A stretch of 38,386 bases of DNA from Bacteroidales bacterium. GTDB taxonomy: Bacteria; Bacteroidota; Bacteroidia; Bacteroidales; UBA932. The stretch covers positions 1-38,386 of the forward strand of contig JAFYWC010000048.1 in the NCBI GenBank assembly GCA_017546585.1. The letters are read 5' to 3'. Below the pieces are notes generated by a model. The model saw nothing but the letters and a program-made list of their open reading frames with translations, did no database searches and was not told where the DNA came from. Position numbers and translations under genes: made by a program. Positions 17,436 to 26,051 of this stretch are shown piece by piece. The first letter of the stretch is position 1; every line of letters starts with the position of its first letter.

Positions 17436-18866
17436 TCAATATTTGCTGGCCTGTTTTCTGTACCAGACTATGAACCAGACGAGTGCTGTCAGCAGGCAGA
17501 CGCCTCCGATGCAATATGATAGCTGCTGTGGAAGCGAAAGGCCTTCAGGAGCGATGCAGATGTATGTAGAGCATACAAGGGTCATCAGAAGCGCCGGCAA
17601 CAAAGCGATATAGAAGTTCTTGTTGCTGCGTACAAGGTAGACTGTGATGGCCCAAAGTGTGAATACGGAAAGTGTCTGGTTGCACCAGGCGAAATATCTC
17701 CAGATGATCTTGAATCCTTCTGCGTCACGGAGGCTATATAGCAGTACTCCAAATGTGATCAGGAAAAGCGGAAGACATATCAGGAGGCGTTTGCTGATAG
17801 GACGCTGATCGATATGGAGGAAATCTGCTGCAATGAGTCGTGCTGATCTGAGTGCAGTGTCACCGCTGGTGATAGGAGCAGCAACGATACCCAGGATCGC
17901 GAGTACGCCGCCGAACGCTCCAAGCCATTCCTTTGAAATGCTTGTCGCTACTGCGGCTCCGGAATATGCCCTGCCGGTAAGCTGATCGATGATTCCGTTC
18001 TCCTGGAAGAAATATGTGGCTGCTGCCGCCCATATAAGAGCGACTATGCCTTCGGCTACCATCGCTCCGTAGAATATCGGGCGGCAGTGCTTTTCTTTAG
18101 TCATACAGCGTGCCATAAGCGGCGACTGAGTGGCGTGGAAGCCGCTTATCGCTCCGCAGGCAATGGAGATGAACATCATCGGGAAGATCGGGTTCTTCTC
18201 GTATTTTGTTCCGAAACCGTTCCAGATTTCAGGCAGATCCGGGCTCTTGACGTAAAGCATCACAAGAATGCCGACTGCCATAAACAGCAGCGCTATCGCG
18301 AAGAGAGGATATATCTTTCCGATGATCTTGTCTACCGGAAGAATGGTTGCAAGGATGTAATAAAGAAAAATGACTACAATCCAGAAGATCGAGTTCATCC
18401 AGCCAGGTGTCATACCTGCAAGAAGTTCTGCCGGACCGCTCACGAATACTGCACCTACAAGAACCATCAGGATCAGTGTAAATACGCACATAACCTTCTT
18501 TGTCTTGGAGCCGAGGAAACGTCCGACGATTTCCGGAAGGCTCTCTCCCCCGTTGCGTATTGACAATGTGCCCGAGAAGAAATCGTGCACAGCACCGGCG
18601 AAGATCGTTCCCAGAACGATCCACAGATAGGAAGCCGTGCCGAACTGGGCACCCATTATGGCGCCGAAGATCGGTCCAAGTCCTGCGATGTTCAGGAACT
18701 GGATCATAAATATCTTCCAGGTCGGCAGCGGAATATAGTCTACGCCGTCAGCAATTGTCAGGGCCGGAGTCTTGCGGTCATCCGGACCGAAAATCCTGTC
18801 TACGTATGCTCCGTAGATGAAATATCCGAGGATAAGCACTACAAGTGCCAATGTAAAGGTTATCAT
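17436..18866 (-). CDS. cstA: CstA-family carbon starvation / pyruvate-type transporter (short form)
   Basis: A 476-residue multi-spanning membrane protein of the CstA family. Diagnostic stretches are GYFIYGAYVDRIFGPDDRKTP (7-27), IPLPTWKIFMIQFLNIAGLGPIFG, GAVHDFFSGTLSIRNGGESLPE, and SGFHATQSPLMARC. E. coli members CstA and BtsT take up pyruvate or, as originally described, peptides. This is the shorter type common in Bacteroidota. The ATG at 18866 lies only five bases from a -7 promoter element, so its mRNA may be leaderless. First gene of a leftward three-gene membrane-protein operon. Confidence 0.9.
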   Translation of the reverse strand: MITFTLALVVLILGYFIYGAYVDRIFGPDDRKTPALTIADGVDYIPLPTWKIFMIQFLNIAGLGPIFGAIMGAQFGTASYLWIVLGTIFAGAVHDFFSGTLSIRNGGESLPEIVGRFLGSKTKKVMCVFTLILMVLVGAVFVSGPAELLAGMTPGWMNSIFWIVVIFLYYILATILPVDKIIGKIYPLFAIALLFMAVGILVMLYVKSPDLPEIWNGFGTKYEKNPIFPMMFISIACGAISGFHATQSPLMARCMTKEKHCRPIFYGAMVAEGIVALIWAAAATYFFQENGIIDQLTGRAYSGAAVATSISKEWLGAFGGVLAILGIVAAPITSGDTALRSARLIAADFLHIDQRPISKRLLICLPLFLITFGVLLYSLRDAEGFKIIWRYFAWCNQTLSVFTLWAITVYLVRSNKNFYIALLPALLMTLVCSTYICIAPEGLSLPQQLSYCIGGVCLLTALVWFIVWYRKQASKY

Positions 18867-18870
18867 ATGA

Positions 18871-18878
18871 CAAATATA
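18871..18878 (-). promoter_or_regulatory. -7 promoter element of the cstA operon
   Basis: TATATTTG on the minus strand (18878-18871), exact consensus. Only four bases separate it from the cstA ATG, which would put transcription start at or next to the start codon. No -33 element seen. Confidence 0.5.
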
Positions 18879-18920
18879 ATTTCTTTTGCGATTTGTTAAA
18901 TCACTTAAGGATAGAATTAT

Positions 18921-18928
18921 TACCTTTG
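18921..18928 (+). promoter_or_regulatory. -7 promoter element of fhs
   Basis: TACCTTTG fits TAnnTTTG exactly, 21 bases before the fhs ATG at 18950. No clear -33 element at consensus spacing. Confidence 0.55.
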
Positions 18929-18949
18929 TGAGATAATTTAGTAACGATT

Positions 18950-20617
18950 ATGAAGACAGATATTGAAATTGCAAGAAGCGTAGAAATGCGCAGAATCACT
19001 GAAATCGCTGATAGCATCGGTATTCCTGAGGAACAGATCGATCAGTATGGCCGTTATATGGCAAAGGTTTCAAGACAGCTTGTCGATGAGGAAAAGGTAG
19101 CCAAGAGCAAGCTTATCCTTGTTACAGCTATCACTGCAACAAAGGCCGGTATCGGTAAAACTACTGTTTCAGTGGGACTTGCACTCGGACTCAACAAAAT
19201 CGGCAAGAAGGCGATTGTTGCCCTTCGTGAGCCATCACTCGGACCTTGCTTCGGTCTGAAAGGCGGTGCTGCCGGCGGCGGATACGCTCAGGTGCTTCCT
19301 ATGGAGAAGATCAACCTTCATTTCACTGGAGACTTCCACGCAATCACGTCCGCACACAATATGATTTCTGCGCTGATGGACAACTACATCTATCAGCACC
19401 AGGCAGACGGATTCGCTCTCAAGGAAGTTATTTGGAAGCGAGTTCTCGACGTGAACGACCGTTCACTCAGAAACATTGTGACAGGACTCGGACCACGCAC
19501 AAACGGTCTTACTGCAGAATCAGGATTCGATATCACTCCTGCTTCAGAGCTTATGGCGATTCTTTGTCTTTCAAAGAATCTTGACGATATGAGAAGACGC
19601 ATCGATAACATCCTTCTCGGTTATACATTCGACGACAAGCCGTTTATGGTGAAGGATCTCGGCATTACCGGATCGATCCTCGTACTTCTCAAGACTGCTT
19701 TCAAGCCAAATCTTGTACAGACGACAGAGGGTACACCAGCGTTCATCCACGGTGGTCCTTTCGCAAACATCGCACACGGCTGCAACTCGATCATTGCAAC
19801 AAAGGTTGCTATGACCTTCGGAGATTATGTCATCACTGAGGCTGGTTTCGGAGCTGACCTCGGAGCGGAGAAGTTCTTTAACATCAAGTGCAGAAAGAGC
19901 GGCCTCAAGCCTGAACTTACAGTACTCGTAGCGACACTCAACGGTCTCAAGATGCACGGCGGCACAGCTCTCGAAGATATCCATAAGCCTGATGCAGAAG
20001 GCGTCAAGAGAGGTTTTGCTAATCTCGACAGACATATCAAGAACCTTCAGGACTTCGGTCAGTCAGTTGTGGTTTCATTCAATAAGTACGCATCAGACAC
20101 AGAGGAGGAGATCAACCTTGTCAAGGAGCATTGCGCAGAGCTCGGCGTACCGTTCGCTCTCAACAATGCTTGGGCAGAAGGCGGTGAGGGTGCAAAGGAA
20201 CTTGCTCAGCTCGTTGTAGATACAGTAGAGAACAATCCTTCAGGCCCGCTCAGGTTCACTTATTCGGATGATCAGAGCATTACAGAAAAGATCGAAACTA
20301 TCGCAAAGAATCTTTATAGAGCATCAAGTGTGACATATTCTGCTGTTGCAAGAAGGAAGATTACAGCGGCTGAGAAGATGGGATTCGGACACTTCCCTGT
20401 CTGCATCGCAAAGACACAGTACTCTTTCTCTCAGGATCCTAAGATGTACGGAGCGCCGGAGGGATTCCGCTTTGATATCAAGGATATCGTGATCAATACA
20501 GGTTCAGAGATGATCGTGGCAATCGCAGGTGACATCATCCGTATGCCAGGTCTTCCAAAGGTTCCTCAGGCTACAAAGATCGACATCATCAACGGAGTTA
20601 TCGAGGGTCTTAGCTAA
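18950..20617 (+). CDS. fhs: Formate-tetrahydrofolate ligase (10-formyl-THF synthetase)
   Basis: Catalyses formate + THF + ATP to 10-formyl-THF + ADP + Pi in one-carbon metabolism. The 555-residue length is normal. The P-loop is TKAGIGKTT (64-72), where many homologues have [30 protein letters not shown], the formate/THF-binding [10 protein letters not shown] and [12 protein letters not shown] are all clear. [14 protein letters not shown] and the C-terminal [12 protein letters not shown] complete the family pattern. Codon use looks strongly expressed, like other central-metabolism genes here. A truncated peptidase frame begins two bases after its stop. Confidence 0.96.
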   Translation: MKTDIEIARSVEMRRITEIADSIGIPEEQIDQYGRYMAKVSRQLVDEEKVAKSKLILVTAITATKAGIGKTTVSVGLALGLNKIGKKAIVALREPSLGPCFGLKGGAAGGGYAQVLPMEKINLHFTGDFHAITSAHNMISALMDNYIYQHQADGFALKEVIWKRVLDVNDRSLRNIVTGLGPRTNGLTAESGFDITPASELMAILCLSKNLDDMRRRIDNILLGYTFDDKPFMVKDLGITGSILVLLKTAFKPNLVQTTEGTPAFIHGGPFANIAHGCNSIIATKVAMTFGDYVITEAGFGADLGAEKFFNIKCRKSGLKPELTVLVATLNGLKMHGGTALEDIHKPDAEGVKRGFANLDRHIKNLQDFGQSVVVSFNKYASDTEEEINLVKEHCAELGVPFALNNAWAEGGEGAKELAQLVVDTVENNPSGPLRFTYSDDQSITEKIETIAKNLYRASSVTYSAVARRKITAAEKMGFGHFPVCIAKTQYSFSQDPKMYGAPEGFRFDIKDIVINTGSEMIVAIAGDIIRMPGLPKVPQATKIDIINGVIEGLS

Positions 20618-20618
20618 T

Positions 20619-20834
20619 ATGACAATGAGAAAATTGACTTTTATTCTTATAGTGCTTGCCATTGTTTCCTGCCTGTATGAAACAGGTGAGATCAACCGTA
20701 GAGAACTGCTTAACCGTCAGTTGCTGCGAGAGATTATGACAGAAGCCGGGTGGCTTGTAGAACCTTCAGAGTGGTGGCATTTCAATGCAATGACACTGAC
20801 TGAGGCAAGTGAAAGACTGACAGTAATAAAATAG
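20619..20834 (+). pseudogene. Internally deleted M15-type peptidase remnant, or mini-lipoprotein
   Basis: A 71-codon frame directly behind fhs. It starts with a lipoprotein signal (MTMRKLTFILIVLAIVSC, Cys18) and then jumps straight to RQLLREIMTEAGWLVEP and EWWHFNAMTLTEAS. The latter is the extreme C-terminus of M15 D-Ala-D-Ala peptidases, where EWWH carries a catalytic Glu and the last zinc His. The roughly 130 or more residues that hold the S-x-H-x-x-G-x-A-x-D motif are missing. The frame is nevertheless intact, so it could be expressed as a small lipoprotein. An alternative ATG is at 20625. Most likely a decayed gene from an in-frame internal deletion. Confidence 0.55.
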
Positions 20835-20867
20835 ATAAGGTGGAGTGCTTAATACTCCACCTTATCT
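20833..20867. terminator. Bidirectional terminator overlapping two stop codons
   Basis: A perfect 14-bp stem AGATAAGGTGGAGT (20833-20846) / ACTCCACCTTATCT (20854-20867) with loop GCTTAAT. The rightward side is followed by TCTTTTTC and the leftward side by ATTTTATT. The stem includes part of the stop of the M15 remnant and the last codons of guaD. Confidence 0.8.
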
Positions 20868-21361
20868 TCTTTTTCTGCCCATTTCTTGAATGCACGGAGA
20901 GCATCGGAGCGCATAAAATGCTCACATTTGATCGAACGCTCTTCGTATTTGAGTTCAAGCTGGTCGTATATGAATGAATCATCAAAGTTGATTGCCTTTG
21001 CATCATCCTTGGTGCTTCCGTAACAGATCCTCTCTACCCCAGCCCAATATAGAGCACTTAGACACATCGGACAAGGCTCGCAAGAGCTGTACACTGTACA
21101 TCCTGTAAGCTCGAACGTGCCCAGTTTTGCGCAGGCATTTCTGATGGCCATTACCTCGGCGTGTGCCGTAGGGTCAGAATTTGGTACTACACGGTTAGCG
21201 CCAGTTGCAATGATTTCACCGTCGCGGACAATGACAGCTCCGAATGGACCGCCACCAGTGTCGATATTTTCTACAGACAGATTGATGGCAATTTCCATAA
21301 ATTTTGCGTCCTCTGCAGAATATACAGAGGTTTCCTTAAGGCATTTGTCAGAGTTGTCCAT
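20849..21361 (-). CDS. guaD: Guanine deaminase-like nucleoside/nucleobase deaminase (CDA fold)
   Basis: A 170-residue cytidine-deaminase-fold hydrolase. Zinc ligands and the proton shuttle are visible: PTAHAEV (His67, Glu69) and SSCEPCPMC (Cys97, Cys100). GGGPFGAVIVRDGEII, the FDDSFIYDQL segment and the C-terminal Tyr resemble B. subtilis GuaD, which converts guanine to xanthine, more than TadA. The TTG at 21370 is a poorer start than the ATG at 21361, which lies one base after the stop of the STAS gene. It is therefore the last gene of the ABC/partner-switch operon. Whether it belongs functionally is open. Confidence 0.82.
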   Translation of the reverse strand: MDNSDKCLKETSVYSAEDAKFMEIAINLSVENIDTGGGPFGAVIVRDGEIIATGANRVVPNSDPTAHAEVMAIRNACAKLGTFELTGCTVYSSCEPCPMCLSALYWAGVERICYGSTKDDAKAINFDDSFIYDQLELKYEERSIKCEHFMRSDALRAFKKWAEKEDKVEY

Positions 21362-21362
21362 A

Positions 21363-21662
21363 TTACTCAATTGTAAGGAGTCGAGAGAATCCTGTCATAT
21401 CAAACACGGATTTCACTTCGCTAGAAAGGTTTCTCACGATGAAACGGCCACCGCTGGCAGCGCACTGCTTATGTGTGGAAAGAACAACTCTCAGACCAGC
21501 TGAACTGATGTATTCCATTTTTTCGCAATTGAATATTACCGTACCTCCTACCTCGATCAACGGATTCACCGCTTTTTCAAGCTCAGGTGATGTTACTGTA
21601 TCAAGACGTCCATTGATGCATACGAGTTTTGCACCGTTTTCCTCTAAAACTATAATATCCAT
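21363..21662 (-). CDS. STAS-domain anti-sigma-factor antagonist (SpoIIAA/RsbV type)
   Basis: A 99-residue single STAS domain. NGRLDTVTSPELEKAV (17-32) and the phosphorylation loop YISSAGLRVV (51-60) are clear. By comparison with SpoIIAA, Ser54 is the residue phosphorylated by an RsbW-type kinase and dephosphorylated by a SpoIIE/RsbU phosphatase. The gene lies 30 bp downstream of a gene that encodes exactly such a phosphatase fused to a kinase domain, so a direct partner relation is very likely. No sigma factor is nearby, so the downstream target is unknown. Confidence 0.92.
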   Translation of the reverse strand: MDIIVLEENGAKLVCINGRLDTVTSPELEKAVNPLIEVGGTVIFNCEKMEYISSAGLRVVLSTHKQCAASGGRFIVRNLSSEVKSVFDMTGFSRLLTIE

Positions 21663-21692
21663 AGTAAATAAAGTTTTGTGTTTTATATGTTA

Positions 21693-24041
21693 TTAATCTA
21701 AAATCTTTACCATTGTGAGGACATTCTTATTGTCCACGCGACGATATGTCACTGTCTTCATAATCTTTCTGATAAGGAATATACCCAATCCTCCGATAGG
21801 TCTGTCTTCCAGGGAGAGTGTGACGTCAGCGTCAGGCTGGACTGTCGGATCAAACTCTTCACCTGAATCTATCAGCTTGAATATCAGTCTATCATCAATA
21901 TGTCGGACAGAAAGGGTGAAGTCGTGCTCCTCCCCCTTCGGATATGCATACATTATGACATTTGTCACTGCTTCCTCAATCGCAAGATTGATGTTGAATG
22001 CATTTTCCATTGATATGTTCAGTTCTTCGCAGATCTCTTCAAGGAATGCCGACATCCTGGTGATCTCTTCCACTTTATTCTTCAGCACGATCTGACGGCA
22101 GTTCGCGTCATCAAGCTGGTCGCTCAATTTGAAGCACAATATTGTAATGTCATCGCTCTGCTCTGCACCGTTGGAATATATTTCAACGTCATTGAGGACG
22201 TTTTCGGTGATTGTGCGCGGCGGCATCATTTCCTGCTTCTGGAGCAGTTCCACAAGGCGGTCTTCTCCATACAAGTCTTTTTCCGGGTTATGTGCTTCTG
22301 AAATACCGTCTGTATAGAGGAAGAATGACGATCCTCTGTCAATATGATAGGTATCTCCGGTATATGCGAATCCGTGCCATACACCCATAGCAAGGTTCTG
22401 GTTTACTTTAAGAACTTCAGCCTCTCCCTCAGGCTTGATAATTACAGGAGGATTGTGACCTGCGTTACAGTACTCCATAAGACCTGTCTTGAGATCCAGG
22501 ATTCCTACGAATGCTGTACAGAACATATTTGACTCATTAGACTCGGAAAGCGCATTGTTGAGCGTTGTCATAATGCCTTCAGGAGTCTTTACGTATGAAG
22601 CTACCGTTCTGAAGAGACGACAAGTCACGGCCATAACCAATGAAGCAGGAACACCTTTGCCTGATACGTCACCGATTATGAAATACAGTTTTTCGTTTTC
22701 AATGAAGAAATCATAAAGGTCACCGCCGACCTCTCTTGCAGGAATTACCCTTGCGAACAGATCCACATCTTCTCGCTCAGGGAATGGAGGGAACACTTTC
22801 GGAACCATTCCAAGCTGAAGCGCTCTGGCGATGCGCAGCTCACTCTCGATTCTCTCTTTATTGGCTGTAGTCGACTTCAGGTCATCGATATATTTCACAA
22901 GTGAATGCTGGAGATGTTCAAATGAGTCGTGCAGTTCCTTGAGCTCGTCATTTGAATGTATCTTAGGGAGTTCCGTATTGAACTCGCCATCGGCGATCTT
23001 CTTTGCCACATCCGAAAACTCTTCCACCGGAGCAACTACGACTCGTATTCCGTTATAGCTAAGGTACATCATAAGAAGCAACGAAATGAGTCCGATGATA
23101 ATCAAAATCGCTCTCATCTTTTTCACTCCTTGATAGAGTTCACTTCTCGGACATACGATGGCTACTGACCAACAGGTGGTTTCTACAGGCGAATAGAACA
23201 CGAAGAATTTTCCGCCGTCCTTGTCTCTGAGGACTTCTCCTGCACGGCAGTTCACCATATCGTCCTTCAGTTTCACCAACGATTCGTCGTCGTCCCCATA
23301 GGTAGATGAGAAGATTGTCTCATTGAGGATGAGGTTTCTGTCAGGATGCACAATGTACGATGCGTTTCTGCTGACCATCAGATTATAAGCGCGGTCGAAG
23401 GCCTTGATGTTGCCGACAAGTTCTGTAAGCCAGTCCAATGACAAGTCTGCAGTTATTATCGCATAGAGGTTGCCGGATTCGTCGTACAAAGGTTTAGAAT
23501 AGGTGGTCATCATCATTTCTCCACCTCCGTCGTCGTAATAAGGTTCGCTCCAATATGGCTCGTTCAGAAGTTTAGGAATCTGATACCAATCCATATAGTG
23601 GTAGTCGTAGTTGTCGTGTCCAAGCTGCTTGGACTTTATTTCACCGCTTTCAGTTCTGTAAGAGTATGGTGAAAAAAACTGTCCTTCTGAAGCATAGTAA
23701 TAAGGTTCGAAGGCTACAGCAGCACCGCATATGAAGTCGTTGTTCTGAAGAATTCTCTCAGTAATGTAATACATAAAGTCTGGAGAACTCATACGATACG
23801 GAACTAGCCAGGCAGTGTTTTCCACTGCTGTCTCAACGGCATTCAGCACAGCATCAATCTGATGGATGGTGTTTGAGAGCTCGCTGTGTGCGTGCCTTGT
23901 CGCCTCTTCTCTCACCTTGTTTGCTGCCATTCTGATGAATACTGTACAAGTCAATGTAAATATGATGGCAGATACGATGATCACTCCTAAGGTAAGTCGT
24001 CCCGAGATGGAGCTCTTCAGTTTGCGTTCCCTTCTTTTCAT
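21693..24041 (-). CDS. Membrane sensor: dCache - HAMP - SpoIIE phosphatase - RsbW-like HATPase
   Basis: A 782-residue signalling protein. TM1 is at about 15-37 and TM2 at about 309-328; between them lies a periplasmic dCache-type domain, with the MDWYQIP and WSEPYYDDGGGEMMMTTYS segments typical of Cache_1. HAMP spans about 330-383 and a short coiled linker follows. The PP2C/SpoIIE domain (405-640) keeps metal aspartates Asp441 (GGDLYDF), Asp458 (GDVSGKG), Asp578 (TDGISEA) and Asp630/631. A HATPase domain (650-780) has an N box LAIEEAVTNV with Asn694, G1 DSGEEFDP and G2 GGLGIFL, all intact. It should both phosphorylate and dephosphorylate a STAS partner under control of an external ligand. Its start overlaps the binding-protein stop by 4 bp (ATGA). 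Confidence 0.93.
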   Translation of the reverse strand: MKRRERKLKSSISGRLTLGVIIVSAIIFTLTCTVFIRMAANKVREEATRHAHSELSNTIHQIDAVLNAVETAVENTAWLVPYRMSSPDFMYYITERILQNNDFICGAAVAFEPYYYASEGQFFSPYSYRTESGEIKSKQLGHDNYDYHYMDWYQIPKLLNEPYWSEPYYDDGGGEMMMTTYSKPLYDESGNLYAIITADLSLDWLTELVGNIKAFDRAYNLMVSRNASYIVHPDRNLILNETIFSSTYGDDDESLVKLKDDMVNCRAGEVLRDKDGGKFFVFYSPVETTCWSVAIVCPRSELYQGVKKMRAILIIIGLISLLLMMYLSYNGIRVVVAPVEEFSDVAKKIADGEFNTELPKIHSNDELKELHDSFEHLQHSLVKYIDDLKSTTANKERIESELRIARALQLGMVPKVFPPFPEREDVDLFARVIPAREVGGDLYDFFIENEKLYFIIGDVSGKGVPASLVMAVTCRLFRTVASYVKTPEGIMTTLNNALSESNESNMFCTAFVGILDLKTGLMEYCNAGHNPPVIIKPEGEAEVLKVNQNLAMGVWHGFAYTGDTYHIDRGSSFFLYTDGISEAHNPEKDLYGEDRLVELLQKQEMMPPRTITENVLNDVEIYSNGAEQSDDITILCFKLSDQLDDANCRQIVLKNKVEEITRMSAFLEEICEELNISMENAFNINLAIEEAVTNVIMYAYPKGEEHDFTLSVRHIDDRLIFKLIDSGEEFDPTVQPDADVTLSLEDRPIGGLGIFLIRKIMKTVTYRRVDNKNVLTMVKILD

Positions 24042-24982
24042 AGCTGCTCACCTATAAATTTTTCATATACGATCGACTTTGAAATATAACCATATTTCTT
24101 GAGTGCTTCGTTCAACTGATTGAAGGCATCTTCGTTCAATCTGTATGTAGGCAATTCCCCCTTTATATCTTCCTGGGCCTGAAGCAATGCCTCCAGCATC
24201 CACTTCTGATTATATTTGTTTGTAGTGACATTCTCCTTCTTGACATATTTCATAATGATGTCAAGTGCTTTGTCCGGGTTGTTTCTTACCCAATCCCATC
24301 CTTTGCGTGAAGCTTCAGCGAACAGTCGGCACTGCTCCTTATGCTTCTTGTAGTAGTCTTCAGTTACATATAGACCGTCTTCAGGGAAGTCGTAGCCGTG
24401 CTCAGAAAAATAGAGGACGCTTCCCGGAGTGATGCCAGACATAGAGAACGCTATAAGTTCATTGTATGTCTTTGCCAATGTCGCATCGATAGCTCCTGCA
24501 ATGTATGGGTTGAGCGGATTCATCAGTTTGATCCACTCGATGTCGAGATTCTGTTCTTCATCGATCATATGCGGAATTTCGCTGAAGCCTACTTTCCACG
24601 ATCCTACTCTGCATCCTGCAACATCTGCAAGCTGTCTGACATTCTCTGCTCGTGATATCAATACCAAAGTGGAATGCTGTGTGGTCTGGAGAATATTTAC
24701 AAGCTCAACCTCAGCGTCTGAAGTCATCATAGCCTGGATGAGTTCACAGGTAATGATGTCGGCCTTGCAGTCCTTAAGCATATCTATTGAACTGTATGAA
24801 ACCGTAGGGTGCTGGATGCACACATCAAGTCCAAGTTCTTTGTAGTATCCATTCTCGAGTGCTGCATAGTACCCTGCAAACTGGGCTTGCGCAGTCCATT
24901 GCGGCGCAAAAACGACCTGCTGAGCCTTGACGGAAAGACTCAGCAACAGCATCGAGATGATTATTCTCAGCTTTGATTTCAT
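24038..24982 (-). CDS. NMT1/THI5-like ABC substrate-binding protein
   Basis: A 314-residue secreted protein with a Sec signal (MKSKLRIIISMLLLSLSVKA) and no lipobox, so probably free in the periplasm. The mature start VVFAPQWTAQAQFAGYYAAL and ENGYYKELGLDV are the classical NMT1/THI5-like signature, whose members bind thiamine-pyrimidine precursors, riboflavin, nitrate/sulfonate-like or other small ligands. Other family-like stretches are CRVGSWKVGF, YNELIAFSMSG and GWDWVRNNPDKALDI. Ligand cannot be assigned. It lies between the ABC ATPase (10 bp) and the sensor phosphatase (4-bp overlap), so it may serve both transport and sensing. Confidence 0.88.
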   Translation of the reverse strand: MKSKLRIIISMLLLSLSVKAQQVVFAPQWTAQAQFAGYYAALENGYYKELGLDVCIQHPTVSYSSIDMLKDCKADIITCELIQAMMTSDAEVELVNILQTTQHSTLVLISRAENVRQLADVAGCRVGSWKVGFSEIPHMIDEEQNLDIEWIKLMNPLNPYIAGAIDATLAKTYNELIAFSMSGITPGSVLYFSEHGYDFPEDGLYVTEDYYKKHKEQCRLFAEASRKGWDWVRNNPDKALDIIMKYVKKENVTTNKYNQKWMLEALLQAQEDIKGELPTYRLNEDAFNQLNEALKKYGYISKSIVYEKFIGEQL

Positions 24983-24992
24983 CTGTATGATA

Positions 24993-26051
24993 TTATTTCA
25001 ACAAACTTTCTTTATTCAATTCCATATGAAGAACTCTCTGATCTCCGATTACCCTCTCCTCGAGCACATCGCATAGTCCGAGGAGGAGGCTGAGGCTTAG
25101 GTCATCTTTACAGGTGGACTCGTCAATATATGAAACACCTGTGTTTTCTGCACTGATATCCAATGTCATACGCACTTCGTGCTCGGCCTTTGATAAAATC
25201 AGCTTTACACCTTTATCAAGAGGTATGAGATTGAGGGCTTCTTCGACTGCAAGCTGGGTGAAGTGGAATGCCTGGCTGCCCAGTCCATAGCGATTGCAGT
25301 AGTTTTCAATACGTGAATTCAGCTCAGGACGGTCAAAGTCGGATGATTTGATCTTGTAGTGAAGGTCTTTCTTGTGACTCAGATAGTGTTTGGTCGCTTC
25401 CTTTGTAGGGTGACCGATGACCTCATCCACTGTACCTTCCTCGCATAACTGTCCTTTATCCAGGAAGACTACCCTGTCTGCAAGTTCAACCACAGCCTCA
25501 AGCTTATGTGAGACCATAATAAGCGTCTTTTCCTTCTTCAGCTTACGCAAGACATCCATAACCTCACCGGTAGCTATCGGGTCCAATGCCGAAAGCGGCT
25601 CGTCAAGAAGTATTATCTGTGGATTCATCACAAGACAACGTGCGATTGCAACACGCTGCTGCTGTCCGATCGACAGTTCGCGAGGGAATTTATGGCTTCT
25701 GTGTGCAAGACCTACTGCTCTAAGATGCTCCATAGCCAGTTCTTTAGCCTCAGATGCCGGCATTCCAAGCACCTTCATAGGTGCGAGTGTAAGATTCTGA
25801 AGAACATTGAGATGTGGGAAAAGATTGAAGTGCTGCGGAATCATACCTATGCGCGGCACCTCACCTGAAGGAAATAGGATTTCGCCTGAATCAGGCTGTA
25901 CAAGACCGTGAATGCATCTCAGCAATGTACTCTTTCCGCAGCCGATTGTACCGATGATACATACCATCTCCTTGTCCTTGAACGTAAGTGAAAGGTTGTC
26001 AAGAATCTGATTGCCTTCGATGGATTTGCATATTTGTCTAAGCTCAATCAT
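24993..26051 (-). CDS. ABC importer ATPase with C-terminal degenerate HATPase-like extension
   Basis: A 352-residue protein. Residues 1-225 form a polar-amino-acid-type ABC ATPase with Walker A GTIGCGKST (34-42), Q-loop Gln73, signature LSIGQ (126-130; Ile replaces the usual Gly), Walker B IILLDE (146-151) and H-switch His182. Residues of about 240-352 are extra. RIENYCNRYGLG and FTQLAVEEALNLI resemble the helix pair and N box of RsbW/SpoIIAB kinases, followed by strand-like KLILSKAEHEVRMTLDI and a final helix-strand pair. The N-box Asn and the G1/G2 glycines appear absent, so it should not bind ATP canonically. Start overlaps the permease stop by 8 bp. The HATPase call is from pattern and context, not a search. 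Confidence 0.85.
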   Translation of the reverse strand: MIELRQICKSIEGNQILDNLSLTFKDKEMVCIIGTIGCGKSTLLRCIHGLVQPDSGEILFPSGEVPRIGMIPQHFNLFPHLNVLQNLTLAPMKVLGMPASEAKELAMEHLRAVGLAHRSHKFPRELSIGQQQRVAIARCLVMNPQIILLDEPLSALDPIATGEVMDVLRKLKKEKTLIMVSHKLEAVVELADRVVFLDKGQLCEEGTVDEVIGHPTKEATKHYLSHKKDLHYKIKSSDFDRPELNSRIENYCNRYGLGSQAFHFTQLAVEEALNLIPLDKGVKLILSKAEHEVRMTLDISAENTGVSYIDESTCKDDLSLSLLLGLCDVLEERVIGDQRVLHMELNKESLLK

